64,000 bases of DNA, taken from positions 3,619,501 through 3,683,500 of the forward strand of contig NC_091670.1 in assembly GCF_042453785.1 (NCBI RefSeq), read 5' to 3'. Origin of the DNA: Malus domestica. Its lineage: Eukaryota; Streptophyta; Magnoliopsida; Rosales; Rosaceae. Positions 24,551 to 36,938 of the stretch are shown here, piece by piece. Each line of letters begins with the position of its first letter. The stretch's first letter is position 1. The position numbers and the translations under genes were made by a program. The notes below the pieces were generated by a model. That model made no database searches. It had not been told where the DNA came from and saw only the letters and a list, made by a program, of their open reading frames with translations.

Positions 24551-27500
24551 CTCCCCCTTGAGTGTGTAAATACTCAAACAAATGGCGTATCAGGTCTTTA
24601 GTGATGAAGTAAACACAATTGATGAAGTCGTCGACACAATGAGCGAATGCGAGTCTTAGATCAACGGAAGAATGCATAAAAGGTAAAACTCAAAAAACCT
24701 CGCTATGGTAAACCCAAGGTGGGAGAAAAACCCATAGGCTAAGGAGAAAAGTGAGAAGTTGCATTAAGTCAAAACTATACGTCTTCTGGGCACAAGTAGA
24801 AGAACTCACAAGGGTATGATCAGCCCAGGATGGGTGCCTTGTTAAAACCTAGTTAGGTAGTAAAAATCCAGTGGGAAAAATGCTCTTAATCGTAGGGAAA
24901 AACAGTACATTAAGATCAAGTAAGTATACTTCTGGATACTCCCTCTGAGTTTGGCAGAACTTCCAAATGAGAACTACAAGCATTGCATATGAATAGTTAG
25001 GCATACCAATTCCTCAGACAAGCTTCTGGAAGGTTGCCGTCAGTAGTGACGTCATGTAGAGGTCAGCAAGGTTGTCCAGGATCGGCTTGCATGACTTCAA
25101 TCTCTTGATGCTTTGCTGATGTAAATGTAGAGGCAAGATGTCTTGGCGTTGATTTCATTGATGTATCATGTCTTGGTCGGGTGGATACATGAGGCATAAT
25201 CTTCATGGATCGTTGTTAGGACTCAACGATGGATGAAAACGCAGTAAGTACTTTGAATATACTCAACGAAAACTCCTAACCATGTCTCACTTTTGGCGTG
25301 GTGAAGTAAGGTGAGTCTTTGAACAATTCAAAGATTTCATAACTAAGGTCATATCGTAGACCTCCAAGGTATTGTGATATCCCTAAACGATAAAGACATA
25401 ACCATTCGGGGATTTTGCCTTGTGCGGGTTTTATAAGTAACTTGCGTCAGCATAATAACAAGGCAAACATCATTCCGAGGATCAGATGGGTTGGATCCAC
25501 TCGAGATGCGTTGGGATTTGCCCAAATTCATATTACCTTCAGGGAATGTCTTTAATACCAATTCAGTGGTTGCGTGTAGGCGCGATGCTGTATCTTTACC
25601 AATAAATCAACAACGAATGAGATGTCATGTCTAATACAATGAGCTAAGTACAACGAAGCACAAAGTTGAACTTAGATATGGAATTTCGGATTCCATAACC
25701 TCTTCAAGGGTCTTATTTGCATATAACGTATAGACGATCAAATGTATACTCGAAGGTAACACCCTTGGGCTGTAGTACGACTGGTAGACCAAAGTACTGT
25801 CAGAACAGCACTTCAACTTCGGGTTAAGGCATAAATGAGTTTTCCCAAGATCCTTCATCTCAAATTTCATCTTTAGGTGCGAGACAGTTTTCTCAAGCTC
25901 TTTTACAATCTTAGTGAGATTCGTGTCAACAACATAAATTGTAACTCTAGCAATTCGGAATAAGACTTCATAGTTTAACATGCAATGTCATTCATTCATA
26001 TCCTTAACCGATCAAATAATCACTTAGATGGGTATACCACATATGCCAGATTGTTTCAATCCGTAAGTGAATGCCTCAAACAAGTTGAGAGGGTGCTATG
26101 TGGTTTGGAACTATTTGAACCAATCAATGTAATTCTTCAGGAATTTACATGTAAATCTCCGTATCTATATCCCCATGGAGAAAATACTAACCACATTTCA
26201 TAATACTACTATCAATCACAGGACACTTGAGAGAAACCTTGAGTTGTAAGACGTGCATCATATCGCATTATTTCATTCATCTCATTACACTTCCTTTCTC
26301 ACTTGTAACATAACAGGATTACCTTGGGCAGTGTAGGAAAGATAGGTCCAAAACACACTTTGGTAAGGAATTTGACTTGGATTGTAATTTCAGTTGTCCA
26401 ATCAGTTCTACGTTGCTTTTCATTTATGTCGGTAGCTACCATATAAGTGAAAACATCATTGATGGTAATCTCATTTCAATTCCATGAACTCATCCAAACT
26501 AGTATACTGGACCAAGAACTTCTAGTCTCAGGAGTAATCCGGATTAATCTCATGAGATGAAAATGATTTGAGACAACGATCAAGTATAGATTCATCGTTG
26601 TGCTGTGTCTTCCTCTTCTAGGAAAGTAAATCTTATGAACTGAGTGATCTGTCGTGCTCCAGGCCAAGACAGATTGATTGGATATTCACCGGTGTATCAG
26701 ATCATCCAATAGGGTCGTCTAAAACGTCCAACATGAGTGGTACACCCTTTGGGGACGTTGACTCGATGTCCATTAAGTACGTCTATTCTTGCAGATATGT
26801 TTGCAACTGGTATATGATCTCGTCACTTTAGCTAGATTAGAAGAATGCGTCTAGAACAACATTCTAAAAGTTAGAATTCATCGCACTTGCTTATCATACT
26901 CGTGCGGTATGGGATCAGGATGAGACATAGTAAGCAACGTCCATGCAAATTCACGTCGTTCTACATGAACATTGACGTTCTTATCTCTCTCTAACGATGG
27001 GAAAACTGTCTCATTGAAGTGACAACCCACAAATGAGCGGTAAAGAGATCGCATGAAAGGGCTCTAAAAGAGCTAATGTGAAAAAGAATCATAATCGACA
27101 AAGATTATCATCATTCTTTAAGAACCCATATTGGTACGTTGTGGCGGCGCAACTTGGCACGTGGAATGCACACCCAAATGCATAAATACGAAAAACGTCA
27201 GGTTCGTACCCAGTAACCAATTATAATGTCGAATAAGTTGGATAATAATGAGCATCAAGGCGGACCAACATAATTGCGTACAAGATTGCATAGCCCTAGG
27301 CGGAAACTGAAAACTTGGTACGTTTACCAAAGTCAGAGCGATCATCTAAATTTCCCTTTATGATCACTATGCGAGGCTATTTGGGGTAAACATGGGAATT
27401 CGATGTTCAATTATAAACCCAAAAGACATAACAATACTTTATCGAAAACTGTCGATATAAACTCTCCGGCATTATCCAATCTCCCAGACTTTAAGGGATA

Positions 27501-29230
27501 AGTAGGGTGGTGAACCCTTAATTGGCCAGGAGGTTTAGCAGCAATGTGTGTGGATAAACATGTGACCAGTTTGTCAATTCATCAACCAAAACCGTAAGTA
27601 TTTATATGGTCTGCATTTTGGTTGGATTAGTCCATATATATTCCCTTGAATCCACTGTGAAAAGTTGGTGATTCGTATCTTTGTGAGGGATGATTTAGAG
27701 AATCAATTTCCCCAATGAACATGCTTGGCAAAGTGTGCTTGTAGGCACAAAGTCCTTACTTCGGGTAAGGAGATGTGTCGTGGCATCATTGTTTGACCTA
27801 AGTGTCCCAAATGGTCATGCCAAAGTAAGTAAACTGCCCAATCACTAAGCTTTAGGCCGGCCACATATGGTGTGTTCCCTGGTGGAAGACAACCCATTGG
27901 CCCAAAATCAAAGGTTTAGGCTCATTTTTGGATTTGGTGCAAAGATATTTCACTTTATTTTCTTCAGTTGTTTCATTCATAATCATTGTCATCTCGAATA
28001 TCTTTAAGGAAACTTAACGACGTTCTTCCAAAACGGATAAAGTATAAGGTATTTGACATGGTAATTCAGTACCATTCATACAACGAGAAGCGTGCCAATG
28101 CTCTTAATCAGGTTGGATAGACTTAAAGTCGTTGCTAGAGATGTGATTTAGGTATAAAGTCAGTGTGCATAGTATCGCATTCATCCATACAACTAACTTT
28201 CCAACATTCGTACCTAATCACGTGTTTAATTGAATTGGGTCACATGTATTAAGAAACATAATTCAATTAACTCATATTCGAGGACAATATCAATAAGATT
28301 ATCCATAACTTAAAATAAACACCAAGCTTGAATCCAAGAACATGGAAAAAATGTTCACAAAGTAAATGGTTTTACTAAAGGGATTCGGCTAACAAGACCA
28401 TCCATGTGAAAATTTTTCTCTTCCAACGGTGTCTGAAGGAGCAAAATTAGTCTCACATATTTACTACTAGAATGGTACTCCTCAACGACATTGGTAGAGG
28501 CACGAATAGGTGCATAACCAATGATCTATTCCATCGAGACAGAAGTAGATTCTGCAGGGTTGAGGTTTGGGAATAATATCTCTTATTGTTGAAGTTTTAG
28601 GTCTTTAGGTACCAAGGATCATGCTTCGGGCATGATGCCACACCTTGGCAGGCCCTGATTCTAACATATGTTGTAAAAATAAACTCGAAATTAGACTATG
28701 AGAGACATACCCAAAATTGGATTCGGTAGGCTCCAGCCGAAGCTGGAGGGGTCTATTTGGTAGGCCTCTATCGAAGCAAAGTAATAATGTTTAGTGCATC
28801 TCTGCCGAAGCAAGGCATCACCATTCTGTAGGCTTTGACCGAATTGGGTCGAGCCATTGGGTAGACTCCAACCAAACTGAGTCTATACCGTTCGGTAGAC
28901 TCTAACCGAAGCTGGATCTATAATTATCTCTCACATTTGTGGTAGTAATCAGACCAAGAATTTGGTAAACTTCTGCTTTCTACACTGCTGCTTCAGAAGT
29001 GAGTTAGAAACATGGAAGGACGAGAAAAGTATTCTCTATTTAAAACTCGATCGGATTTGTAAACTTCATAATTGTACTCATTCATGGCCGTAATCATGGT
29101 GTGCTTCAGGCAATGTCTTTCATGATTAGACGGTTCGTAAGAGCGAGCCAAAGAGCCATGGAATCCTCGTTCGGGAGGTATTTTCATTTGTAATGCTTCG
29201 GGCATCATTCTTCGAATAAAGATCATGGCG
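24551..29230 (-). pseudogene. Decayed Ty1/copia gag-pol (minus strand)
   Basis: Broken reading frames occur in copia order on the minus strand. The list is: a gag-like region near 28990-29226; a GAG-pre-integrase remnant (WHDHLGHLGQTMM) at 27703-27897; the C-terminal half of integrase (HYNWLLGTNLTFF, APPQRTNMGS) at 27118-27345; and reverse transcriptase (FEMKDLGKT) at 25631-25981. Many stops and frameshifts show long decay. The LTR at 24292-24550 is its 3' end. The whole block is absent from unit 2, so it was probably gained after the duplication or lost there. Confidence 0.8.
28723..28925. repeat. Degenerate ~34-bp tandem repeat inside the copia relic
   Basis: About six imperfect units built around TTCGGTAGACTCCAACCGAAG, spacing 33-36 bp, each with a small internal inverted repeat (CTTCGG / CCGAAG). 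Confidence 0.6.
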
Positions 29231-31235
29231 GAAGCTTATTCAACTCTTCCTTGCCATTGTTGGCTTCAATGGTTTCTCAACTTCTTAATAGTCAAGTGGA
29301 GATTCATATCATGTACCCCACAGAAAGTGGTTTCTGATAGAAACATCCAAATAAGGGAATCGAACTTGTGATGATTCTACAATCCACTGAAATTGAGGGA
29401 ACAGGATTATGATTGGTGTTATGGGAATGAATCATCCATAAGCATCAAAGTTAGAACATTCGAGTTCTAAGACATGGTTTTCATGAAAAACGTCGGGTTT
29501 TCATGGGTGTATTTGTTTTATGAAAACTTCGGGTTTCAAAGGCACTAAATTTGAAACTATAGGTTCAATTTAGTTTATGAACGTTGTGTTCATAAAAGAG
29601 AGATTCACCCCCACCTCCCTTTCTACCACTCTCTTCCCCCCCTCCATATACTGAAAACAACTCTAAGGACCCAAATAACCTTTTTGCTGATCTTAACCCA
29701 TTCCAAATAAAATGACCTGGGAAAGCTTCTATGTATAACAAATGATATGGATTTTACTACTCATGTGAATGCAATAAAAACACCTATAATACTTGCAAGA
29801 ATCACAAGGTTGTTGTAGTCTAAACAGATATTGCAAGGTCATTCTTCACAAGGATTATTAAATAATTTGAAACAAACCAAATTTCAATTAATTATTGTAA
29901 AGTAGAAATTGAGGTAATTGATTTTATAACCTACTTAAAATAAAAACGAAATTAATTAATTAAAATAAACAATCTGCAATATTAGAACTGGGGAAAAAGA
30001 AAACAGTTTTCGGAGAAATCAAATTAAGAAAGCACTAGGGTTCCACCATCACCTAGCAATCCTATGAATTTTTACCGATTACTTATGATTTACACATGCT
30101 ACTTTGAATGTTAGATTTTCCTAATTCATATTCTACTTGGAACCTCCAACATAGAACGTATATCTAACATGCAACCCGTCCGGACGTTCGGATCAAATCT
30201 GAACGTGAAAGACTCATTATGCTTTATGAAAACCCTTTGAAAAACCATGAAACCCTTAAGACGTGGTATTCATCCTAAGTGACATTACAATTATTAATCA
30301 CAAGAAGCCAGCGTCAATTTCAGGGAACATTCCGACCAAAATTGCATCAAATTACTTTTCTAAAGATCCTAAAGGTGATCAGGCATTAAGACAATAAGAT
30401 AGTTTTTATCCCGGTGATTAACAACAAAGTCTGCATGCAATCAATCATAAGCAATTAAATAAAAATCATATATTCATGCTAAGGCTCAAGGTTTCACCCT
30501 AGCAAAAGGAATTAGTTACGCATATTCATAATTGAAATCATAGAAAATATTATTAAGAAAAGGATTGAAAACACCTTCAAGTAGAAAATCTCCAAAACCC
30601 TAGCAATTCTCTCTGTCTCCAAAATTGCATAAAAAGAAAGCGTTGTGAAATATGGTAGACGGCCAAGCAATAAATCTGCCAAGCCCCCACACAAACCCTA
30701 AAAACCGGTCCTTTATTCCCACTAGGAAACTAAAAATACTAATCAAATAAAACAGGAAACATAACCCTAAATTAAATGGTAAAATTCGCCTAAAATCTGA
30801 ACAGCCACGTTTTGGATCCATAAGCTGCTCCAAAACTGGCCCAATATAGCTGTATTTAATGTTTAGAATATTCTGAACACTTCTCCAGAAGACCACGAAC
30901 CCATCCGAGGTCATATTGGGCTCCAAAAACGCAATTTAAGCCCAAAAATGTTATTTTCCAGCACTGCACATCGCTCTTTTATTTTATCGCCAGAAAATAA
31001 CCGCTTGGTGGAAAAATCCCAGATTTTGATACGATCAAGCTAGGTGACTCATAAACGTCCTCCAACTAGAATTACTCCAAAATTCGTCCATTTGGTCCTG
31101 TTTTGCTCCAAAGGAAATCGAAAGTCCTATATTGAAAATACAATTCAAAGTATCAAAATTCTTCCAAAATATTGACCAAAATATACTAAGATTAGGGTAA
31201 AATATATAATATAAAATCTACTTATCAACAAACCT
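29231..31235. mobile_element. Non-coding transposon-derived DNA (Gypsy/Tat-like), no genes seen
   Basis: From 29231 to about 29700 is the presumed 5' part of the copia relic with a C-rich patch (29607-29645). From about 29740 to 31235 is AT-rich sequence resembling 22770-23630 in wording and ending AAAATCTACTTATCA, common next to Tat-type LTRs. The minus-strand ORF at 30600-30926 shows no recognisable domain. Confidence 0.4.
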
Positions 31236-31239
31236 GCAG

Positions 31240-31440
31240 AGCTTTCTCGACAACCTCCCACGACCGCTCAAGCTTGGACACTGCGGCTTTGAGCTTGGCC
31301 CTCTTTTGAATCTCGTAGATTTGGAGAACGAGAGGCGTTGCATTTGGGAAGCGAATTAGGGATTGAGTGGAGAAATAGGGGGAAATTGGAGAATTGAAAT
31401 TAGGGTTTGCAGAGATTGGAACAGAGGAAGAAGATGGCAG
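31240..31440 (-). pseudogene. Exon-like fragment with plastid-protein flavour, start codon missing
   Basis: On the minus strand one frame stays open from beyond 31480 to 31242. It is Ser/Pro-rich first, then contains LIRFPNATPLVLQIYEIQKR and KLKAAVSKLERSWEVVEKAL, ending at CTGCAG before a GTTTGT donor-like site. It looks like a first exon encoding a transit peptide and the start of a mature protein, but no in-frame ATG is present. It lies in unit 1-specific DNA next to retrotransposon sequence, suggesting a captured or stranded gene piece. I cannot name the family. Confidence 0.35.
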
Positions 31441-32160
31441 GAAGTAAGGGCAGCGGAGCCGGCAAGTACGATGGCAGAGGTGGGGGTGGGGGAATGGGTT
31501 TTTGGGTTTTAGTTTGGTTTTTCTTTTTCTTTTTTAACTTTAATTTTAATTTTTAATAAGGTTAATATTATAATATTTTTAATGTAAAAAAAAATTATAT
31601 TTTGCCATGTGGCACAAATGTGACAACCACGTAAGCTCTTAACGGATCAATGGATAGAAAATGTAACGGATGTATTATATTGAAATAAAATAGTACGTAA
31701 GGTATGAAAGTGAAATGTTTTGAAGATATTGTATGAGGTTGCAATAGACCTCAAACTTGAGGTGGTAAAATGTAATTTACCCTATATTTTTTTAAGGAAG
31801 TCTTGGATGATTTGTCGGCCATAACTCTATGAGGCAGCGATGAGTATCTAAAGTGTGAAGTGAATGTACTCTTTCCGACAAATGAAGCCAATCTCCAACT
31901 GCCATTTAAATGAAACGAAACCGCCACTACCACCATATACCGTCGGCCAAAGTTAATTTCATTCTTTAATCAACAAGAAAATGATGGATTTGGCCATCAC
32001 CTCAACTATTTGAGAAATAACTTAAAATAGAACACGTTTGCTGCTATCGTTATCGTAACGTCTCGTGTGACTTTATCGTTATCATAAAGTCATGTGTAAG
32101 TTTTTCTTTGTGTAACATTGTATCTTTAAATCACAACGTCGTGTGACAATGAATTCATTT
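31441..32160. other. Intergenic, last ~375 bp shared with unit 2
   Basis: From 31500 to 31780 is AT-rich sequence with no recognised feature. From about 31785 to 32160 it matches unit 2 at about 55300-55650 (shared AACTCCAACTGCCAT-type wording), marking the right edge of the 9-kb unit 1-specific block. Confidence 0.55.
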
Positions 32161-32164
32161 CATG

Positions 32165-32505
32165 AATAAATCAAATCCAAGATATTAAGATCACGAATAA
32201 ATTAAATCAATATAAAATAGATATTGACTAATTATATTAAACTTATCTTTATAATATGGAACATATGATTACGAAGATGAAGTCATTGATCCTTGCAAAC
32301 GAAGTAGAAGTAGTCTTCTACTTCTAGTACCTCTCAATGAAATTTACTATCGAAATAGACTTGTAGTTTTCGTGAGTTTCAGTTGGTATGGAAGTAGGGA
32401 CTGCTCCTAGGTTATATAGCTAGGGCTTCAACCAATTCCTCCCTATTATCGGAAATGATATCAACTCAAATCATATCTAATCAATTATAGTCCTATCATA
32501 ACTCT
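32165..32505 (-). mobile_element. Truncated LTR (copy A) of the left non-coding LTR element
   Basis: It matches LTR B (33891-34424) over its middle, for example ATTGACTAATTATATTAAAC and GGGACTGCTCCTAGGTTATA. It lacks both ends and breaks off at ACTCT straight into internal sequence that, in the right-hand element, begins at about 38495. Confidence 0.75.
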
Positions 32506-33890
32506 AAAAGTAATATTAATTGCAATGATAGAAGCGACTATCATTTCATAGAGAAATAACCAAGAACCAAAACTTATTCATTTGCATATGCACTATTAGG
32601 ATAAGAGTCGAAAAATGCAAAATTGAATTAATCCCAAATGAAAACACTATATTTGCTCAGAAAATGAAAACACTATAATGATGCATAAAATCAAAATTTG
32701 AGAATGAAAATATATAATTAATTCCTTTTAATGAGACTTTAATACACGACTTTGGCTATTGGTGACAAGATTATAATCATACCCCCATAATAATTATAGT
32801 TTGAAAAGATTATACTTTAGCATGATTAATTTTGACAAAAGTTTAGGCAAAAATGATTTACACCACAATTGAATTTCATAAAAAATTGAAAACCCCAATA
32901 CGAACCGACTGAAAGCAATTCATAATAATGTAAATAATCACACATCAAAATTATGACATTAAGCAGTCCTTCATAATACAATAATTTTTTTATATATACG
33001 TAAGTTGCCAAATAGTTTCACCTATTGGTTCATCAAAACAAACAAATTGGGAATGCCTTTTTAGAACATGTTAATTAACCATAGTAAATCCAAATTTTAA
33101 AGCATGAAAGCATGAAATCCAATACAATATTCATCCTAAAACCTCACATTTGCAAGATTTAATTCGATAATTTGACAGAATCCTAACAGAGAACAGCCCA
33201 AAATATAAGCAAACTAACCAAAAATTGGCTAGATTTTGCAACGCAATAAGTGGAAGCGTAAATTCTCAACTTAATCAATTTTGAGATGGAGAAATTAAAT
33301 AAGAAAATAAAGGTTGATTGCCCAGAATCAATGACACCTTTATCTAATTCACAATTTAGTTGGAATCAAAAGCTTTATTTTAACTCAACCAAATTAGGTA
33401 CTAAAAACCTCACACGCGACGGAGATGACCCCGTACTTTTTCAATGCCATATCTCACCCTTTTTTTAATTAATAATAATTAAATAGAATTATTGCATCTA
33501 AATTGATAATAAGATGATTATATAATAAATCCAAATATCATCCAAGATTAGGTTTGGTCAAACGCCATCAAAACCTGAAATCATTTTACAAAATTTCTTG
33601 CAATTGGAAAAGACACTGTGTCATAATGCAATTCAAAACGAAATTTTCTTTTCACTGTGAATTACGAAAACAATACCAACCTTGATTATATACATAATTT
33701 TATTCTTCCACAAAATATAAACATAATAAACTTAGTCATTACGCTAATTGATACATAATTGCGTAAGCATGTTAACTGATTTCATAGGATCAAAGAGTAG
33801 AACACATCCGACCAAAACAATATTATGTAGGCAAACAACTACCTTTAATTAACCCGAACCCTAAGCTTGTTGTGTGGCTCTGATACCATA
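32506..33890 (-). mobile_element. Internal remnant between LTRs A and B, duplicate of 38495-39880
   Basis: About 1.39 kb, nearly identical to 38495-39880 (only scattered differences and small indels), so it is the tRNA-primer-proximal part of the same family. At 33875-33888 sits the complement of TGGTATCAGAGCCA, the initiator-Met tRNA primer-binding site. This places LTR B as the 5' LTR of a minus-strand element. No gag/pol. The two matching 60-codon ORFs (33286 and 39256) are AT-rich and I do not count them as genes. Confidence 0.75.
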
Positions 33891-34424
33891 TGTAAGACAC
33901 ATTCTGAAATCACAACAACAAGACATTAGGATCACGAAAAAATCAAATCCATATAAAATAGAGATTGACTAATTATATTAAACTTATCTGTATAATATGG
34001 AACACATGATTACGAAAATGAAGCCATTGATCATTGCGAACAAAGTAGAAGTAGTCTTGTACTTCCAGTACCTCTCAATGAACCCTAATATCGAAATAGG
34101 CTTGTAGTTTTCGTGAGTTTCAGTTGGTATGGAAGTAGGGACTGCTCCTAGGTTATATATCTAGTGTTTCAACCAATTCCTCCCTATTATTGTAAAGGAT
34201 ATCAACCCAAATCATATCAAATCAATTATAGTCCCATCATGACTCTTATTCCTTGTATTTACTTAATAAAGGCCCTTAATTGATTGCATGTAATTAGGAC
34301 TCTAATATGTTTATTTCCTTAAGGCACCGAGAGTCCTAGAGATTTTATTAACTTGATTGCCAAGTCAACTATTCCCTCAATTATTCTCGGCATAATTAAT
34401 TGCCATTCACAAAATGGTTTTACA
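33891..34424 (-). mobile_element. Complete LTR (copy B), shared by two adjacent elements
   Basis: Begins TGTAAGACAC and ends GGTTTTACA on the + strand (TG...CA, 534 bp). To its left is a primer-binding site; to its right (34425-34437) is the complement of the polypurine tract CAAGTGGGAGAA. It therefore works as the 5' LTR for the left element and the 3' LTR for the right element, as expected after recombination between LTRs. Confidence 0.8.
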
Positions 34425-34561
34425 TTCTCCCACTTGAATGTCAATGAGAATACCTCAATGAGATAAATATATACGGTGATCACTTGAGTCCACTAAAGTA
34501 TGCAATCATACCTTTCAAGTAACTTGTCACTTTGAGACTAAACGTAGAACCAAGGAAAACA

Positions 34562-35236
34562 AGGCACACATTGGATAGTTCCTTGCACTCCATGATTACA
34601 TGCACGCTTAACTCAAAGCACTATGTTACTAACAAAGTCATGATATATCAAGAGCTAATAGTCAAAACATTAGCTCACAATAATTGAACTGAAAATATGA
34701 AAATATATTTAAGTACAAAAGTAGTTCACAAAAGAACTCAACAAGGTTGGTAACAAAACCCAACTTTTCTGTCAATTTAGAATATAATAAGAGAACAAGT
34801 AAAATACGACATACTGTTTACAAAATCAAGACCTCTTATTAAAACTTATGAACAAAATTTAAACAAAATTTACTCTTAAAGTATCAGCTACTAACACTTC
34901 AAAGCACACATTGGATAGTTCCTTCACACTTAACTCAAAACACTATGTTACTAACAAAGTCATGATATCAAGAGTTAATAGTCAAAACATTAGCTCACAA
35001 TAGTCGAACTGAAAATATGAAAATATGTTTCAGTACAAAAGTAGTTCACAAAAGAACTCAACAAGGTCAACAAGGTTGGTAACAAAATCCAACTTTTCTG
35101 TCAATTTAGAATATATAAGAGAACAAGTAAAATATGACATACTGTTTACAAAATCAAGACCTCTTATTAAAACTTATGAACAAAATTTAAACAAAATTTA
35201 CTCTTAAAGTATCAGCCACTAACACTTCAAAATTTT
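34562..35236. repeat. Two-copy tandem duplication, ~340-bp unit
   Basis: The block beginning CACACATTGGATAGTTCC at 34564 restarts at 34904, with the same downstream order (TTAGCTCACAATA, CAAAAGTAGTTCACAAAAGA, AACACTTCAAA). The second copy has a short deletion near its start. Confidence 0.85.
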
Positions 35237-35650
35237 AACACAAAAGGTAATTGCTTGCTCCGACTGATTAATAGAGACAAAATTATATAGATAAATTATT
35301 ATTACTCCCATTGATTAAGAGAGTAAAAAAAAACTTTGTAAATGTCAACAAAATGAAACAGATACCTTTCAAATACTCCCATTAGCAAAACATTAGTCAT
35401 GGGATCTAGAACATAAAATTTGTGAGCTCAACATCTTTATTCTAGATATCTGCAAGGAAGTGACTCTTGTGATTGAAAAATTATACAAAATCATTTGGTT
35501 AGTTTTGTTCATCTAACATTTGACAGAAATTAAAAACTTTAACCAAATGTTTTCTTATTGCATCAAAAGCATATAATTCCAGAATCATCTTTCGATAGAA
35601 ACTGATTATATTATGATTGCATAGCTAAAACATAAAATACAAGGGCAAAT

Positions 35651-35690
35651 GTATATAGCTTCAACACTTTTGAGCAGATGAAGTATATAC
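35651..35690. ncRNA. Stem-loop h1, conserved-loop family
   Basis: Arms GTATATAGCTTCA (35651-35663) and TGAAGTATATAC (35679-35690) flank the loop ACACTTTTGAGCAGA. Compared with its duplicate at 36939-36977, two outer base pairs changed together (G:C to A:T, T:A to C:G). Called an RNA element only by inference. Confidence 0.5.
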
Positions 35691-35823
35691 AATCTTGTTA
35701 ATTCCATGCTTCACTATACATTGATTTATAGTTGTACTGAATAAGAAAACACTTTGGAGCAGATTAATTTTCCGTCAATAACATATAAATCACAAGTCCA
35801 ATTTCTTGAACAACAAACAAGAA

Positions 35824-35863
35824 TTAATAAGCAAAACACTTTTGAGCATAATATACTCATTAA
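35824..35863. ncRNA. Stem-loop h3, weak member of the family
   Basis: Loop-type sequence AACACTTTTGAGCATA lies between TTAATAAG (35824-35831) and CTCATTAA (35856-35863), 7 of 8 positions complementary. A further loop copy at 35749-35764 (ACACTTTGGAGCAGA) has only a short stem. Confidence 0.3.
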
Positions 35864-36000
35864 CCCTTCAGTAATTTCCTGCAAGATTAGTTGCATGTAT
35901 AACAAATAAAATATAAACAAGTATGATAATGTACGTTTTATCTACCAAAACTATGACCATTAAAAGTATGCAAAATTGATGAGTGTGAAGCCCATAATAC

Positions 36001-36015
36001 ATTATTTCTCCCACT
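36001..36015 (-). repeat. Internal polypurine-tract copy in the left LTR element
   Basis: The + strand has TTTCTCCCACTTGGGC, matching the tract that borders the LTRs (34425, 44583). It sits in a context shared with 45901-45953 of the right element: GAGTGTGAAGCCCA before it and AAACACTCA after it. It may be a central polypurine tract for a second plus-strand primer (inference). Confidence 0.5.
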
Positions 36016-36256
36016 TGGGCAAACACTCAAAATTGCAAGATTAAACACTACAGAAAATGGTTTTCATATAACAAAATATAGGCTAGTTGAATCAATAAAG
36101 ATCAAATACATAAATTTTTATTTTTATTATTATTTTTAAGTAGTTAGAATTGAAAGGTTCCATAAATAAAAACTTATGCAATGACTACAAAATTTATTTT
36201 ATTTTAGTGTATGAGAGAAGACTCACATATGTGTTAACGATTAGGTCATACCAAAT

Positions 36257-36607
36257 TGCCACATCCCGGCCCAAGCCCCCACCATATCCTAGGCTTGACT
36301 CCACCATAGCACTATATTGTCTGCTTTAGGCCTCGACCACGCCTTCACGATTTTGTTTCTGGGAACTCACACGAGAACTTCCCAGTGGGTCACCCATCAT
36401 GGGAATGCTCTCGCCCGAACTCACTTAACTTCGAAGTTCATACGAAACCCGAAGCCAGTGAGCTCCCAAAAGGCCTCGTGCTAGGTAGAGATGAGAACAT
36501 ACATATAAGGCTTACATGATCCACTCCCCTGGGCGATATGGGATGTTACAATCCACCCCCCTTAGGGGCCCGACGTCCTCGTCGGCACACATCTCGGCCC
36601 AGGCCCC
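36257..36607 (-). mobile_element. Cassandra-type TRIM fragment: LTR with 5S-rRNA-like segment
   Basis: The 294-bp LTR (36257-36550) has inverted ends TGCCACATCCC / GGGATGTTACA. Next to it lies the tract complementary to GGGGGGTGGAT and about 45 bp of internal DNA. Within the LTR, about 36380-36440, the minus strand reads like the body of plant 5S rRNA (GAACTTCGAAGTTAAGTGAG, then GGGTGACCCACTGGGAAGTT), the hallmark of Cassandra. The primer-binding site and the other LTR are missing. CAAAT occurs on both sides (36252-36256, 36608-36612) and could be a target duplication around a truncated insert. Confidence 0.85.
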
Positions 36608-36857
36608 CAAATCATAAATTAAAATGAAACCTAATAAGAGAATCCAAACTTAAAATTTATGTTTTAATTCTAAAACAAAGTCGATAAACACTTAGATATC
36701 CCAATAACATCAAATTTTCAACAATAATTTTAATCCAATTTAGAACTCAAAGAAAATTAAGGCAAAAGATTGGCACATTTACCTATTTTAATCTTGATTA
36801 TGCAAAATACACCATGGATGTACTCGAGTTTTGGAGGGTCGAACCAACTGCAAATTG

Positions 36858-36893
36858 CATGATTGTTACACCTTTGGGCAGAAACAAATCATG
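36858..36893. ncRNA. Stem-loop h4, conserved-loop family
   Basis: Arms CATGATTGTT (36858-36867) and AACAAATCATG (36883-36893) flank the loop ACACCTTTGGGCAGA; one extra A on the right arm. Confidence 0.45.
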
Positions 36894-36938
36894 TGAAAAA
36901 TACATGCATTGCTAGCCAAAACATAAAATACACAAAAT

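Noticed and set aside
30600..30926. 108-codon minus-strand ORF with hydrophobic stretch
   Set aside because: Sits in decayed non-coding retrotransposon DNA; no family resemblance or conserved counterpart.
33286..33468. Matching 60-codon ORFs at 33286-33468 and 39256-39438 as a conserved gene
   Set aside because: They lie in a duplicated retrotransposon interior; differences are not biased to silent positions by eye, and there is no domain.
36365..36470. A genuine 5S rRNA gene
   Set aside because: Only part of the 5S sequence is present, with changes, inside a Cassandra-type LTR.
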